Shown here one piece after another: positions 52,872-61,787 of a DNA stretch of 64,000 nucleotides. Source of the stretch: Novosphingobium profundi (lineage in GTDB: Bacteria > Pseudomonadota > Alphaproteobacteria > Sphingomonadales > Sphingomonadaceae); NCBI RefSeq assembly GCF_018491765.1, contig NZ_JABWCU010000014.1, positions 62,001 to 126,000 on the forward strand. The letters are read 5' to 3'. The translations under genes were made by a program, and so were the position numbers. The notes under the pieces are model-generated. The model searched no databases, was not told the DNA's origin, and saw nothing but the letters and a program-made list of their open reading frames with translations. Numbering within the stretch: the first letter of the stretch is position 1; the number at the start of each line of letters is the position of its first letter.

Positions 52872-54635
52872 ATGCCGCTTTCGATTTCGCGTTGTCCCTC
52901 CGGCCGTGTTCTGGCTCTCGGCTCCAGTCCGCTGGTCCTTGCGGTCCTGTCGCTCGCCAGCCCGGCGCTGGCCGAACAGGTGCCCGCCGCGCCCGCGGTC
53001 TCGCCGGTGGCGATCACGCCGGACACGCTTGCGCCCAGGACCGGGGACGAGGGATTCCGGGTCAAGATTCCCGAAACCGGGGCGTTGCAGCCGCCTGTGG
53101 GGGCCGAGACCATGGCCGTCACGCTGGGCGACATCGCGATCGAAGGCAGCTTTCCCGAAGTCGCCGAGCCGGTGAAGCAGGCGACGGCGCGGCTCGAGGG
53201 CCGCCGCGTGTCGCTGGCCGAGATCTATGCCCTGGCTTCCGAGATCGAGGCGATCCACGCGCGCGCCGGATATGTCCTGGCGCGTGTCTCGGTCCCGCCG
53301 CAGGACTTGCGTGACGGCGGCTCGCTGCGTCTCGTCGTTACCGACGGATTTATCGAGACGGTCGACGTCGACGCCCTTCCCGCGCGCATTCGGCAACCGG
53401 CGCTGGCGCGCGCCGGTGCGCTGGTGGGACGCCGCCACCTGACGATGAACGCGATCGAGACCGCGCTCATGCGGACCAGCGACCTGCCGGGCATCCGCCT
53501 GCGCTCGACGATCATGCGCGGTGATGAACCGGGCGGCGCCCGGCTCGTGCTCGAAGGCGACCAGGCGCTCGTCACGGGCAGCCTGGGTGTCGGCAATCCG
53601 TTCGATTCCTCGCTCGGGAGCTGGGGGGCGACGCTGAGCCTTGCGGTCAATTCCGCCTTCGGCCTTGGCGAACAGATCTACGGCTTTGCGTCGAGCGACA
53701 AGCGCGTCGATCGCTTTTTCGATGATCACGCGCGCGCCCGCGTCGTGGGCGGCGGCTTCATGCTTCCCTTCGGCGACGGGCGCTTCAGCGTCAATCCCGA
53801 GGTCACCTTCGCGCGCACTGCGCCCGGGGGCGATGCGGGCATGCTCTATACGGTGGGCACGCTGCGCCGCATCAGCCTGCGCGGCAACGCCTCGCTCGTG
53901 CGGCTGCGGCGCGAACAGGCGGGCGTGACGCTGGCCTTCGAACAGATCGACGAGGCGAACAGGGCGCCCGAATTCGCCACGGACCTTAGCCACGACCGCT
54001 ACTACGCCGCGCGGCTTGCGGGCACTTGGAGCCGGCTGACCGCTTCGGGCGCGCGCTATGGCGTGCGCGTCCAGCTCAGCCAGGGCCTGGGTGACCTCGG
54101 TGCGATCAGCCTGGGCGAAGCGACGGCGGCCGGGGTTCCCTTCTCGCGGCTCGGAGCGGCCAACGACTTCACCAGGATCGACGCCGCGCTTGGTGCCAGC
54201 TTCCGCCCGAGCCGGACGACGATGCTGGCCTTCACCTTGCGCGGGCAGACCGGCCTGGGTTCGCCCCTGTTCCGCGCCGAACAGCTAACGCTGGAGGGGG
54301 CCGATGGCCTCTCTGCCTATGTCGGCGGGCAGACGGCGACCGACAGCGGCTTCGTGGTACGCGAGGAGGCGAGCGCGGCGGTGCCGCTGGGCGCGGGACA
54401 GGGCCTGGTTCCCTATCTCTCGCCTTATGTCTTTGCCGCCTTCGGCCTGGGCTCGATCGCGCAGCCCACCGCTCTCGAGGACAAGCACATCAGCGCCTTC
54501 AACCTCGGCGCGGGATTGCGCTCGACGCTGGCGCAGCGGGTCGAGATCGGGGTCGAATACGCGCGCGGCCTGTCGGAGCGCGCCGCGCTCGACCGGGTCG
54601 ATCGCATCAACGTCACCGCGACGCTTCGCTTCTGA
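52872..54635 (+). CDS. Two-partner secretion outer-membrane transporter (TpsB, ShlB/FhaC/HecB family)
   Basis: 587 residues. Signal peptide (about 1-35, ending SPALAEQ). A Pro-rich N-terminal linker, a POTRA domain pair (about 80-200, with LAEIYALASEIEAIHARAGYVLARVSVPPQDLRDGGSLRLVV) and a 16-strand ShlB-type beta-barrel to the aromatic C-terminus VTATLRF. It recognises the N-terminal TPS domain of its partner and threads it across the outer membrane. The partner gene begins about 80 bases downstream, a normal TPS operon. The POTRA region YVLARVSVPPQ is the ShlB POTRA_2 signature. Start ATG at 52872 with GAGAG upstream. Confidence 0.9.
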   Translation: MPLSISRCPSGRVLALGSSPLVLAVLSLASPALAEQVPAAPAVSPVAITPDTLAPRTGDEGFRVKIPETGALQPPVGAETMAVTLGDIAIEGSFPEVAEPVKQATARLEGRRVSLAEIYALASEIEAIHARAGYVLARVSVPPQDLRDGGSLRLVVTDGFIETVDVDALPARIRQPALARAGALVGRRHLTMNAIETALMRTSDLPGIRLRSTIMRGDEPGGARLVLEGDQALVTGSLGVGNPFDSSLGSWGATLSLAVNSAFGLGEQIYGFASSDKRVDRFFDDHARARVVGGGFMLPFGDGRFSVNPEVTFARTAPGGDAGMLYTVGTLRRISLRGNASLVRLRREQAGVTLAFEQIDEANRAPEFATDLSHDRYYAARLAGTWSRLTASGARYGVRVQLSQGLGDLGAISLGEATAAGVPFSRLGAANDFTRIDAALGASFRPSRTTMLAFTLRGQTGLGSPLFRAEQLTLEGADGLSAYVGGQTATDSGFVVREEASAAVPLGAGQGLVPYLSPYVFAAFGLGSIAQPTALEDKHISAFNLGAGLRSTLAQRVEIGVEYARGLSERAALDRVDRINVTATLRF

Positions 54636-54716
54636 GACAGGACAATTCGCGGAAATAAAGGGCCCGGCCGGCATGGGACATGCGCCGGTGGCCGCCGCTG
54701 ACAGGGAATGAATGAC

Positions 54717-57700
54717 ATGACGGTTTCCATCCGCACTTCGCTTTGCCTCGCATCCGCCCGGGCCCGTCGCGGCCGCTGGCTGGCCTCAAGCACCCTGGCT
54801 CCGGCGGCGCTCGTCGCGCTGCTGGGCCTTGCCCCGTCGGCGCGCGCACAGACGCTGCCGACCGGCGGCACGGTTGCGGCAGGTTCGGCCAGCATCGCCA
54901 CCACCGGCACGGCGACGCGCATCACCCAGACCAGCGACAAGGCCATCATCAACTGGGACAGCTTCTCGGTGGGGCAGGGCGCGAGCGTCATTTTCGCGCA
55001 GCCGGGCAGCGGTGCGGCGACGCTCAACCGCGTGACCGGCGACACCGCCTCGACCATCGCCGGGGCGATCACCGCGACCGGCTCGGTTTACCTCGTCAAT
55101 CCCAACGGCATCGCGATCACTTCGAGCGGCACGGTGCAAACCGGGGGCAACTTCGTCGCCTCCACGCTCGACATCGCCGATGAGGACTTCCTTGCGGGCA
55201 AGCTCGCGTTCACCGGTTCGGGTGCCTCCCGCAAGGTTTCGAACGCGGGCACGATCTCGGCGGGCTCGGGTGCCTTCGTCGCGCTTCTGGGCGGCGCGGT
55301 GGCGAACAGCGGTACGATCCGCGTACCGCTCGGCAAGCTGGCGATGGGTTCGGGCGAACAGATCGCGCTCGACCTCAACGGCGACAACTTCCTGCAGGTC
55401 GCGGTTCCCAGTGCGCTGGTGACGGGCGAGGGCGCGCTGCTCGACAATAGCGGGACCATCGTCGTGACCGGCGGCGCGGTCGTGCTGAAGGCCGCCGTGC
55501 TGAAGGACGCGGTGCGCAACGTCATCAATATGTCGGGCACGATCAACGCCGACAGCGCCGTCGGCGATGCCGGCACGATCCACCTGATCGGCGGCGCGGA
55601 CACGGCCAGCATGGCGGGTACCGTGACGGTGAGCGGCACGCTTTCCGCGCAGGCGACGGGCGCTGGCGGCAACGGCGGTTTCATCGAGACTTCGGGCGAG
55701 CACGTCGATCTTTCGGGCATTGCCGTCTCCACGCTCGCCGCGAACGGGACGACCGGGACCTGGCTCATCGATCCCACCGACTTCACGGTCGCTGCCTCGG
55801 GCGGCGATTTGACCGGAGACGCGTTGTCCAGCCAGCTGGCGAGTTCCAACGTGACGATCCTCTCGAGCCAGGGCGCGAGCGGGAGCACGGGCACCATCAC
55901 GATCGACGACGCCGTGACCTGGAGCGCGAACACGCTCACGCTCGATGCCTATGGCGACGTCGACATCAACGCGGTGATGACCGCCAGCGGCACGGCCGGT
56001 TTCGCCGCGATCGTGGGCGACACCGCTCTTGACGGTACGGGGTCGGACAGCGGTTCGCTCAATTTCGGGCTGGGGTCGGGCGGCTTCACCGGCGTGCTCA
56101 ACCTCGCCTCGACCGGGTCGTTCAGTCTCAACGGGCAGGACTACACGATCCTGACCTCGCTGGGTGAGGAAGGCTCGACCACGGGCCGCGATCTCCAGGG
56201 TATCCAGGGCGACCTGGCCGGATACTACGTGCTGGGCAGCGCTATCGATGCCAGCGCGACGGCAAGCTGGAACGACGGTACGGGCTTTGCCCCGATCGGT
56301 AGTGGCTCGGGCACTTTCTCGGGCAGCCTGCTGGGCCTTGGCCACACGATCTCGGACCTCACGATTGCCTCTACCAGCGACTATATCGGGCTGTTCGGCT
56401 ATGCCTCGGCGTCCTCTACGATTGCGTCGCTGGGCCTCGTCGACGCTTCGGTCGGGACGACGGGCAGCTATGTCGGGGCGCTGGCCGGATTCAGCGCAGC
56501 CTCGATCCGCCAGACTTACGTGACGGGCGCGGTGTCCGGATCCATCGGCGTGGGCGGCCTCGTGGGCTATAACAACCAGGCGACGATCGAGGACAGTTTC
56601 TCGAATGCCACGGTAACGGGCGGCTTGGGCGTTGGCGGCCTCGTGGGCGGGTCCTATGGTGGCACGGTCACGCGAAGCTACGCTACCGGTTCGGTTACCG
56701 GCAGCGACGACGAAATCGGCGGCCTGATCGGCGCGACCCTGGGTGCGACGATCAGCGAGAGCTACGCGACCGGCGTGGTCACCGGGGTCGACCATGTCGG
56801 CGGCCTTGTCGGCGAGGACGCCGGCAGCAGCACGATCAGCGCAAGCTATGCAACCGGTGCCGTCTCGGGCAACTCGAGCGTTGGCGGGCTCCTGGGCTAT
56901 TCATCCGGCGGCACGATCAGCCGGAGCCATGCGACGGGGACCGTCACCAGCACGAGCAACTACACCGGTGGCCTGGTCGGCTATCTCGATTCCGGTTCGA
57001 TCGGCGAAAGCTATGCGACCGGCGTTGTCTACAGCGCTTCCAGTGTGGCCGGCGGACTGGTGGGCTACAACACCAATGGCGCGATCACCCAGAGTTACGC
57101 GACAGGCAGCGTGACCGGCAGCGACCAGGCCGGCGGCCTCGTCGGCAACAACAGAACCGGCACGATCACCCTGAGCTATGCCACCGGGAGCGCCAAAAGC
57201 AACGGCTACACCGGAGGGCTCATCGGCTACAACAACGGTGGTACGATCGTCTCGTCCTACGCCACCGGCTTCGTCGACGCGACCCGCGCGGGAGGCCTGA
57301 TCGGCTATAATAATGCCGGCACGATCACGGACAGCTACTGGGACAGCTATTCGACCGGCGCGAGCGGTTCGTACTACGCGGGATCGGGCACCTTGACCAA
57401 CGTCAGCGCGGTGACGTCCGATCCCGGCCAGAGGGGGGCCTCGAACTACGCCTTCAGCGCTTCGGCCTATGGCAACTTCGACAGCGCCGACTGGGTGTTC
57501 CTGGATGGCGTGCGCCCGATGGGCAGCTGGGAGCAGGCCGAGGTCGTCGACGGGGTCGCCACGATCACCAACGCGCACCAGCTCCAGCTGATCAACGCGA
57601 CGTCGACGACGCTCTCGCAAAGCTATGTCCTGGCCAACGATATCGACTTGTCCGAGACCGGCGCGGTCACAAGCGGCGACAGCGCGAGCTATGCGGGCAT

Positions 57701-59897
57701 GTGGAGCGGTGCGGGTTTCATCCCGCTCGGCACCGATGCCGATGGCCCGGTGCTCAACAATTACGCCGGCTTTAATGGACGCTTCGATGGCGACGGGCAT
57801 GTCCTCTCCCATCTCACCATCGTGCGTTCCTCGGACTATACCGGTCTTTTCGGCATGGCCGGTTCGGCCGCGAACATCACCGCTGTGGGGATCGTCGATG
57901 CCCGGATCACGGCTTCGGGCGAATACAGCGGAGCACTGGCAGGCTGGAACGAGGGCACGATAAGCGAGGCTTTCGCGACGGGCGAGGTATCGAGCAGTTC
58001 GTACTATGTGGGCGGCCTGGTTGGTGTCAACCTCGGTGGGGCGATCCGAAATGTCTATGCCGATGTAACTGTGACGGGTTACAGTAGTATCGGAGGCCTG
58101 GCCGGCTACAGCGATGGGACGATCAACCAGGCCTATGCGATCGGTGCCGTGACCGGGAGCTCGGTCGTTGGCGGGCTGACCGGCTATAACTGGGGCACGA
58201 TCGCGAACAGCTATTGGGACAGCTATGCCACGGGCCAGGCCAGTGCCTTCGGTAATACCTGGGCGGCCCAGAACGTAGCATCCGTCAGTTCGGACCCGGC
58301 CGATGCCGCCGAGAGCTACTACGCCTACAAGGCCTCGGCCTGGAGCCAGTTCACTACCGACGAGGGGGCTTCGAACGTCGATACGGTGGGCGGGCAGGAT
58401 CTGACCTGGCGGCTCTACGAGGGCTATACCGGGCCCCTGCTCAAGGCCTTCCTGACCACGGCGACGCCGAGCAGCACGGTCGTCTACGACAGCACCGACC
58501 GGTCCTCCTCGCTGACCCTGCACGCGCTCGACGGCTCGGCGCTCGACAGCTCGCTGATCTATGGCACCGCGTCCTATTCGTGCACCGGCGGCGATGTTTC
58601 GTGCACCAACGTGGGGACCTATACCGCAGGGGTCGGCGGGCTCTATTCCTCGCAGCTGGGCTACGACATCGTCACTCAGGGCACGCTGACGATCACGCCG
58701 GCCTCGCTGAGGATCACCGGCGCCAGCGCCAGCTCAACCTACACAGGCCTTGCGCAGACGCTGGGCAGCACCACCGTTTCGGGCCTGCTCGGTTCGGACA
58801 GCGTGGATAGCGTGACCGGGACTGCGCAAGGGACGGATGTCGGCACTTATGCCCAGATCCTGGGCGATGCCACGGGGACCGGACTTGGCAATTACACGAT
58901 CACCTATGTCGATGGATCGCTCACGATCACGCCGGCGGCGTTGACGATCACCGGGAATACCTCGCAGAGCACCTACACCGCTTTCGCGCAGGCCAATGGC
59001 TACACGGTCACCGGCCTCTTGGGCGCGGACAGCGTGGCCTCGGTCGCGGGCCTGGCCGGGGGCACCGCTGTGGGGAGTTACGCCGATGCGCTGTCGGGCG
59101 CCTCGGGCACGGGCCTGTCGAACTACACGATCACCTACGTGAACGGCGGGCTGACGATCGATCCGGCGGCGCTGACGATCACCGGGAATACCTCGCAGAG
59201 CACCTATACCGCCTTCGCGCAGGCCAATGGCTACACGGTCACCGGCCTCTTGGGCGCGGACAGCGTGGCTTCGGTCATGGGCCTGGCCGAAGGCAGCGCT
59301 GTGGGGAGTTACGTCGATGCGCTGTCGGGCGCCTCGGGCACGGGGCTGTCGAACTACACGATCACCTACGTGAACGGCGCGCTGGCGATCGACCCGGCGG
59401 CGCTCACGATCACCGGCGCTACGACCCGTACGACTTACGACGGGGCGCTTCACACGAATGCCTATTCGGTCAGCGGCCTGCTCGGCTCGGACGGTGTCGA
59501 GAGCGTGTCGGGTCTGGCCAGCGGGGTCGAGGCGGGGACTTACGTCGACAGCCTCTCGCAGGCGAGCGGTACGGGTCTGTCGAACTACGCGATCCGCTAT
59601 GTCGATGGCTCGCTGACGATCGATCCGGTCGCCTCCGAGCCCATTCCCGAGCCCACTCCCGAACCTGCCCCCGAACCCGCCCCCGAGCCGGAGATCGCGC
59701 CGGAGATCGCGCCGGGAGGCGCGGCCGCCTTCCTCCCGCTGTTCCAGATCTCGCTCAAGGGGGCGGGACGGCTTGCCCCGGCGGACCTTTGGCTCGAGGG
59801 CGCCCGCAGCGAGCCGGGTGACGAAGCCGCGCCGGGTTGCGGTTCGCTCCACTATGGTCGCGAAGGGGGCGTCGGAAGCGGAGCGAGCTGCCGTTGA
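54717..59897 (+). CDS. Two-partner secretion exoprotein with haemagglutination, GLUG and MBG repeats (TpsA)
   Basis: 1726 residues from ATG 54717 (AGGGA nine bases upstream); ATG 54708 is also possible. Extended Arg-rich signal (about 1-45, ending SARAQ). The TPS/haemagglutination domain follows (about 50-160: TSDKAIINWDSFSVGQGASVIF, VYLVNPNGIAITSSGTVQTGG), then beta-helix, ten or so GLUG units (56.4-57.4 kb), a second GLUG block (57.8-58.3 kb), four MBG units (58.7-59.6 kb) and a Pro/Glu-rich linker (IPEPTPEPAPEPAPEPE). The last 60 residues carry no toxin or cell-wall anchor that I recognise. It is probably a long surface fibre used in adhesion or biofilm. GLUG plus MBG in one TpsA is uncommon but occurs in alphaproteobacteria. 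Two Cys near the end (CGSL, SCR) may form a stabilising bridge. Confidence 0.88.
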   Translation: MTVSIRTSLCLASARARRGRWLASSTLAPAALVALLGLAPSARAQTLPTGGTVAAGSASIATTGTATRITQTSDKAIINWDSFSVGQGASVIFAQPGSGAATLNRVTGDTASTIAGAITATGSVYLVNPNGIAITSSGTVQTGGNFVASTLDIADEDFLAGKLAFTGSGASRKVSNAGTISAGSGAFVALLGGAVANSGTIRVPLGKLAMGSGEQIALDLNGDNFLQVAVPSALVTGEGALLDNSGTIVVTGGAVVLKAAVLKDAVRNVINMSGTINADSAVGDAGTIHLIGGADTASMAGTVTVSGTLSAQATGAGGNGGFIETSGEHVDLSGIAVSTLAANGTTGTWLIDPTDFTVAASGGDLTGDALSSQLASSNVTILSSQGASGSTGTITIDDAVTWSANTLTLDAYGDVDINAVMTASGTAGFAAIVGDTALDGTGSDSGSLNFGLGSGGFTGVLNLASTGSFSLNGQDYTILTSLGEEGSTTGRDLQGIQGDLAGYYVLGSAIDASATASWNDGTGFAPIGSGSGTFSGSLLGLGHTISDLTIASTSDYIGLFGYASASSTIASLGLVDASVGTTGSYVGALAGFSAASIRQTYVTGAVSGSIGVGGLVGYNNQATIEDSFSNATVTGGLGVGGLVGGSYGGTVTRSYATGSVTGSDDEIGGLIGATLGATISESYATGVVTGVDHVGGLVGEDAGSSTISASYATGAVSGNSSVGGLLGYSSGGTISRSHATGTVTSTSNYTGGLVGYLDSGSIGESYATGVVYSASSVAGGLVGYNTNGAITQSYATGSVTGSDQAGGLVGNNRTGTITLSYATGSAKSNGYTGGLIGYNNGGTIVSSYATGFVDATRAGGLIGYNNAGTITDSYWDSYSTGASGSYYAGSGTLTNVSAVTSDPGQRGASNYAFSASAYGNFDSADWVFLDGVRPMGSWEQAEVVDGVATITNAHQLQLINATSTTLSQSYVLANDIDLSETGAVTSGDSASYAGMWSGAGFIPLGTDADGPVLNNYAGFNGRFDGDGHVLSHLTIVRSSDYTGLFGMAGSAANITAVGIVDARITASGEYSGALAGWNEGTISEAFATGEVSSSSYYVGGLVGVNLGGAIRNVYADVTVTGYSSIGGLAGYSDGTINQAYAIGAVTGSSVVGGLTGYNWGTIANSYWDSYATGQASAFGNTWAAQNVASVSSDPADAAESYYAYKASAWSQFTTDEGASNVDTVGGQDLTWRLYEGYTGPLLKAFLTTATPSSTVVYDSTDRSSSLTLHALDGSALDSSLIYGTASYSCTGGDVSCTNVGTYTAGVGGLYSSQLGYDIVTQGTLTITPASLRITGASASSTYTGLAQTLGSTTVSGLLGSDSVDSVTGTAQGTDVGTYAQILGDATGTGLGNYTITYVDGSLTITPAALTITGNTSQSTYTAFAQANGYTVTGLLGADSVASVAGLAGGTAVGSYADALSGASGTGLSNYTITYVNGGLTIDPAALTITGNTSQSTYTAFAQANGYTVTGLLGADSVASVMGLAEGSAVGSYVDALSGASGTGLSNYTITYVNGALAIDPAALTITGATTRTTYDGALHTNAYSVSGLLGSDGVESVSGLASGVEAGTYVDSLSQASGTGLSNYAIRYVDGSLTIDPVASEPIPEPTPEPAPEPAPEPEIAPEIAPGGAAAFLPLFQISLKGAGRLAPADLWLEGARSEPGDEAAPGCGSLHYGREGGVGSGASCR
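56356..57390 (+). repeat. GLUG repeat block 1 in the exoprotein
   Basis: About ten units of the form VGGLVGYNxxGTIxxSYATGxVTG, each 23-30 residues, varying in the loop. A second block of about five units lies at 57840-58260 behind an insert that restarts the same pattern (YVLANDIDL ... FIPLGTDADG ... FDGDGHVLSHLTI). So the region looks like a duplicated module. Confidence 0.8.
58707..59632 (+). repeat. Four tandem MBG-domain units (78, 77, 77 and about 77 codons)
   Basis: Units start at 58707, 58941, 59172 and 59403. Each begins with a variant of LTITGNTSQSTYTAFAQANG and ends SNYTITYVNGxLxID. Units 2 and 3 are almost identical over most of their 231 bases, while 1 and 4 have diverged, which points to a recent duplication of one unit. 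Such repeats may vary in number between strains. Confidence 0.88.
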
Positions 59898-59904
59898 GGC
59901 CCGC

Positions 59905-60774
59905 TCAGGCGGCGGCGATACGGTCGAGGCGCGCGCGCGTCTCGGCCGTCAGCGCGAGTTCGGCCGCGGCGAGATTTTCGAACAGGTGCGCTCGGCGCGA
60001 GGTGCCGGGGATGAGCAGCAGGTTCGGCGAACGGGCAAGCAGCCAGGCGAGCGCAAGCTGCATCGGACTGACCGCAAGTTCCCCCGCGATCGCCGAGAGC
60101 GCGTCCGACTGGATCGGGCTGAACCCGCCCAGCGGGAAGAAAGGCACATAGGCGATCCCCTGAAGGGCCAGGTCGTCGACGAGTGCGTCGTCGGCGCGAT
60201 GGACCAGGTTGTACTGGTTCTGCACGCAGGCCACCGGGGCGATCGCCTGCGCCTGGCGCACTTGCGCCGGGGTAACGTTGCTGAGGCCGAGGTGGCCGAT
60301 GAGCCCTTCGTCGCGCAGCCGTGCCAGCGTCGCGAACTGTTCGTCGAGCGGCCCTTCGCTCGGCTCGTGGATATCGCCCATCAACCGCAAATTGACGAGG
60401 TCGAGCCGCTCGAGTCCAAGGTTGCGCAAGTTGTCGTGCACCGCGCGGGTCAGATCCTCGGGGCTTTGCGCCGCGAGCCAGGCGCCGTCCTGTCCGCGCA
60501 CCGCGCCGACCTTGGTCACGATCAGCAAATCGTCGGGATAGGGGTGGAGCGCCTCGCGCAGGATCTGGTTGGTGACGTGGGGACCATAGAAGTCGCTGGT
60601 GTCGATGTGGTTGACCCCCGCTTCCACCGCCGCGCGCAGCACCGCGAGCGCCTCGACGCGGTCGCGCGGCGGCCCGAACACGCCGGGGCCGGCCAGTTGC
60701 ATCGCGCCATAGCCCATCCGGTTCACGGTGCGTCCGGCGAGCGGAAAGGTTCCAGCCTGGGATAGATCGACCAT
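59905..60774 (-). CDS. Aldo/keto reductase, subfamily with Arg in place of catalytic His
   Basis: 289 residues. NADPH-dependent barrel: D58 and Y63 in NHIDTSDFYGPH, K88 in LIVTKVG. The fourth tetrad position, normally His in a DLVQLH-type strand, is R130 in LDLVNLRLMGD. This replacement occurs in a known subgroup (E. coli YdbC-like), so the enzyme may still be active. IPGTSRRAHLFENLAAAELALT is the usual cofactor end region. It is divergent from a LysR gene with 98 bases between and is probably controlled by it. It converges with the exoprotein gene, 7 bases apart. Confidence 0.88.
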   Translation of the reverse strand: MVDLSQAGTFPLAGRTVNRMGYGAMQLAGPGVFGPPRDRVEALAVLRAAVEAGVNHIDTSDFYGPHVTNQILREALHPYPDDLLIVTKVGAVRGQDGAWLAAQSPEDLTRAVHDNLRNLGLERLDLVNLRLMGDIHEPSEGPLDEQFATLARLRDEGLIGHLGLSNVTPAQVRQAQAIAPVACVQNQYNLVHRADDALVDDLALQGIAYVPFFPLGGFSPIQSDALSAIAGELAVSPMQLALAWLLARSPNLLLIPGTSRRAHLFENLAAAELALTAETRARLDRIAAA

Positions 60775-60810
60775 TTGTCCTGTCTCCTGAGATTGTCTGG
60801 GCGCGATATG

Positions 60811-60836
60811 GACTTCGCATCGATGTTCGATAAGTC
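60811..60836. promoter_or_regulatory. LysR-type dyad between aldo/keto reductase and LysR gene
   Basis: A perfect ATCGA-TGT-TCGAT palindrome (60819-60831) fits T-N11-A (T60820, A60832). Outer arms GACTT (60811-60815) and AAGTC (60832-60836) extend it with an offset of three bases. Position in a divergent LysR/target spacer makes it a good binding-site candidate. Confidence 0.6.
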
Positions 60837-60872
60837 TTCCAGATCAGGACGGGCTGTTCGGGATTTGGGACA

Positions 60873-61787
60873 ATGACGATGGACCTCGACGATCTTCGCG
60901 CTTTCGTGGCCGTGGCCCGCGCGGGCGGCTTTCGCGAGGCCGCACGGGTGGCAGGCGGCTCGGCTTCGGGGCTCAGCGAGGCCTTGCGGCGGCTCGAGGC
61001 GCGGCTGGGCGTCCGCCTGCTCCACCGCAGCACGCGCAGCGTTTCGCTCACCGAGGCGGGCGCACGGCTCTACGCCCGGCTGACGCCCGCGCTCGGCGAG
61101 ATCGACGCCGCGCTCGAGGCGCTCGAAGCGCGGACCGACGAGCCGGCGGGAACGCTGCGCCTGAACGTGCCCGCCAACGTCGCCCGCACCGTCCTGCCTA
61201 CGATCCTTCCGGAATTCCTCCAGGCCCATCCCCATGTCCGGGTCGAAGTGACCGTGGAGGACAGCTTCGTCGATATCCTGGCTTCGGGCGCCGATGCCGG
61301 CATCCGTTACGAGGAACGGCTCGAGCAGGACATGATCGCCTTGCCGATCGGTCCCCGCCAGCAGCGCATCCTGACCGCGGCCTCGCCCGCCTATCTCGCC
61401 GCGCGCGGACGGCCACGCCACCCGGGTGACTTGCTCGACCACGCCTGCCTGCGGCTGCGCTTTGCCAGCGGTGCTCCGGCGACCTGGGAATTCGAGAAGG
61501 ACGGCGAGGTCCTGCGCATCGATCCGCCGGGGCCACTTCTCGTCCAGCCCGGTTCGGCGTGCGATCTGTTGGTCGAGGCCGCGCTCGCGGGCCTCGGGAT
61601 CGTCGCCCTGTTCGAGGACTGGCTCGCCCCGCACGTGAACAGCGGCGCGCTCGAGACGATTCTCGAGGATTGGTCGGCGCCGTTCTCGGGCCCCATGCTC
61701 TACTATTCAGGACGGCGCCAGTTGCCCCCGCCGCTTCGGGCCTTCGTGGACTTCACGCGCGGGGGCGCATCGGGTCGGGTGGTCTAG
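60873..61787 (+). CDS. LysR family transcriptional regulator (divergent from aldo/keto reductase)
   Basis: 304 residues. HTH: LDDLRAFVAVARAGGFREAARVAGGSASGLSEALRRLEARLGVRLLHRSTRSVSLTEAGARL (about 3-64), then the effector domain. The AGGSASGLSEAL recognition helix departs from the common SQPAVSxxI form and belongs to the subgroup close to regulators of aldo/keto reductases and quinone oxidoreductases. Its stop (TAG at 61785-61787) overlaps the stop of the convergent CLC gene, which reads TAG on the other strand from the same CTAG. Confidence 0.92.
   Translation: MTMDLDDLRAFVAVARAGGFREAARVAGGSASGLSEALRRLEARLGVRLLHRSTRSVSLTEAGARLYARLTPALGEIDAALEALEARTDEPAGTLRLNVPANVARTVLPTILPEFLQAHPHVRVEVTVEDSFVDILASGADAGIRYEERLEQDMIALPIGPRQQRILTAASPAYLAARGRPRHPGDLLDHACLRLRFASGAPATWEFEKDGEVLRIDPPGPLLVQPGSACDLLVEAALAGLGIVALFEDWLAPHVNSGALETILEDWSAPFSGPMLYYSGRRQLPPPLRAFVDFTRGGASGRVV

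Noticed and set aside
58707..59632. Regular repeats considered as a CRISPR array
   Set aside because: Units of 231-234 bases are in frame and encode MBG domains; no short repeats with unique spacers.
59640..59897. C-terminal toxin domain of a contact-dependent inhibition system
   Set aside because: Only a Pro/Glu linker and about 60 residues without toxin motifs follow; no immunity gene is present downstream.
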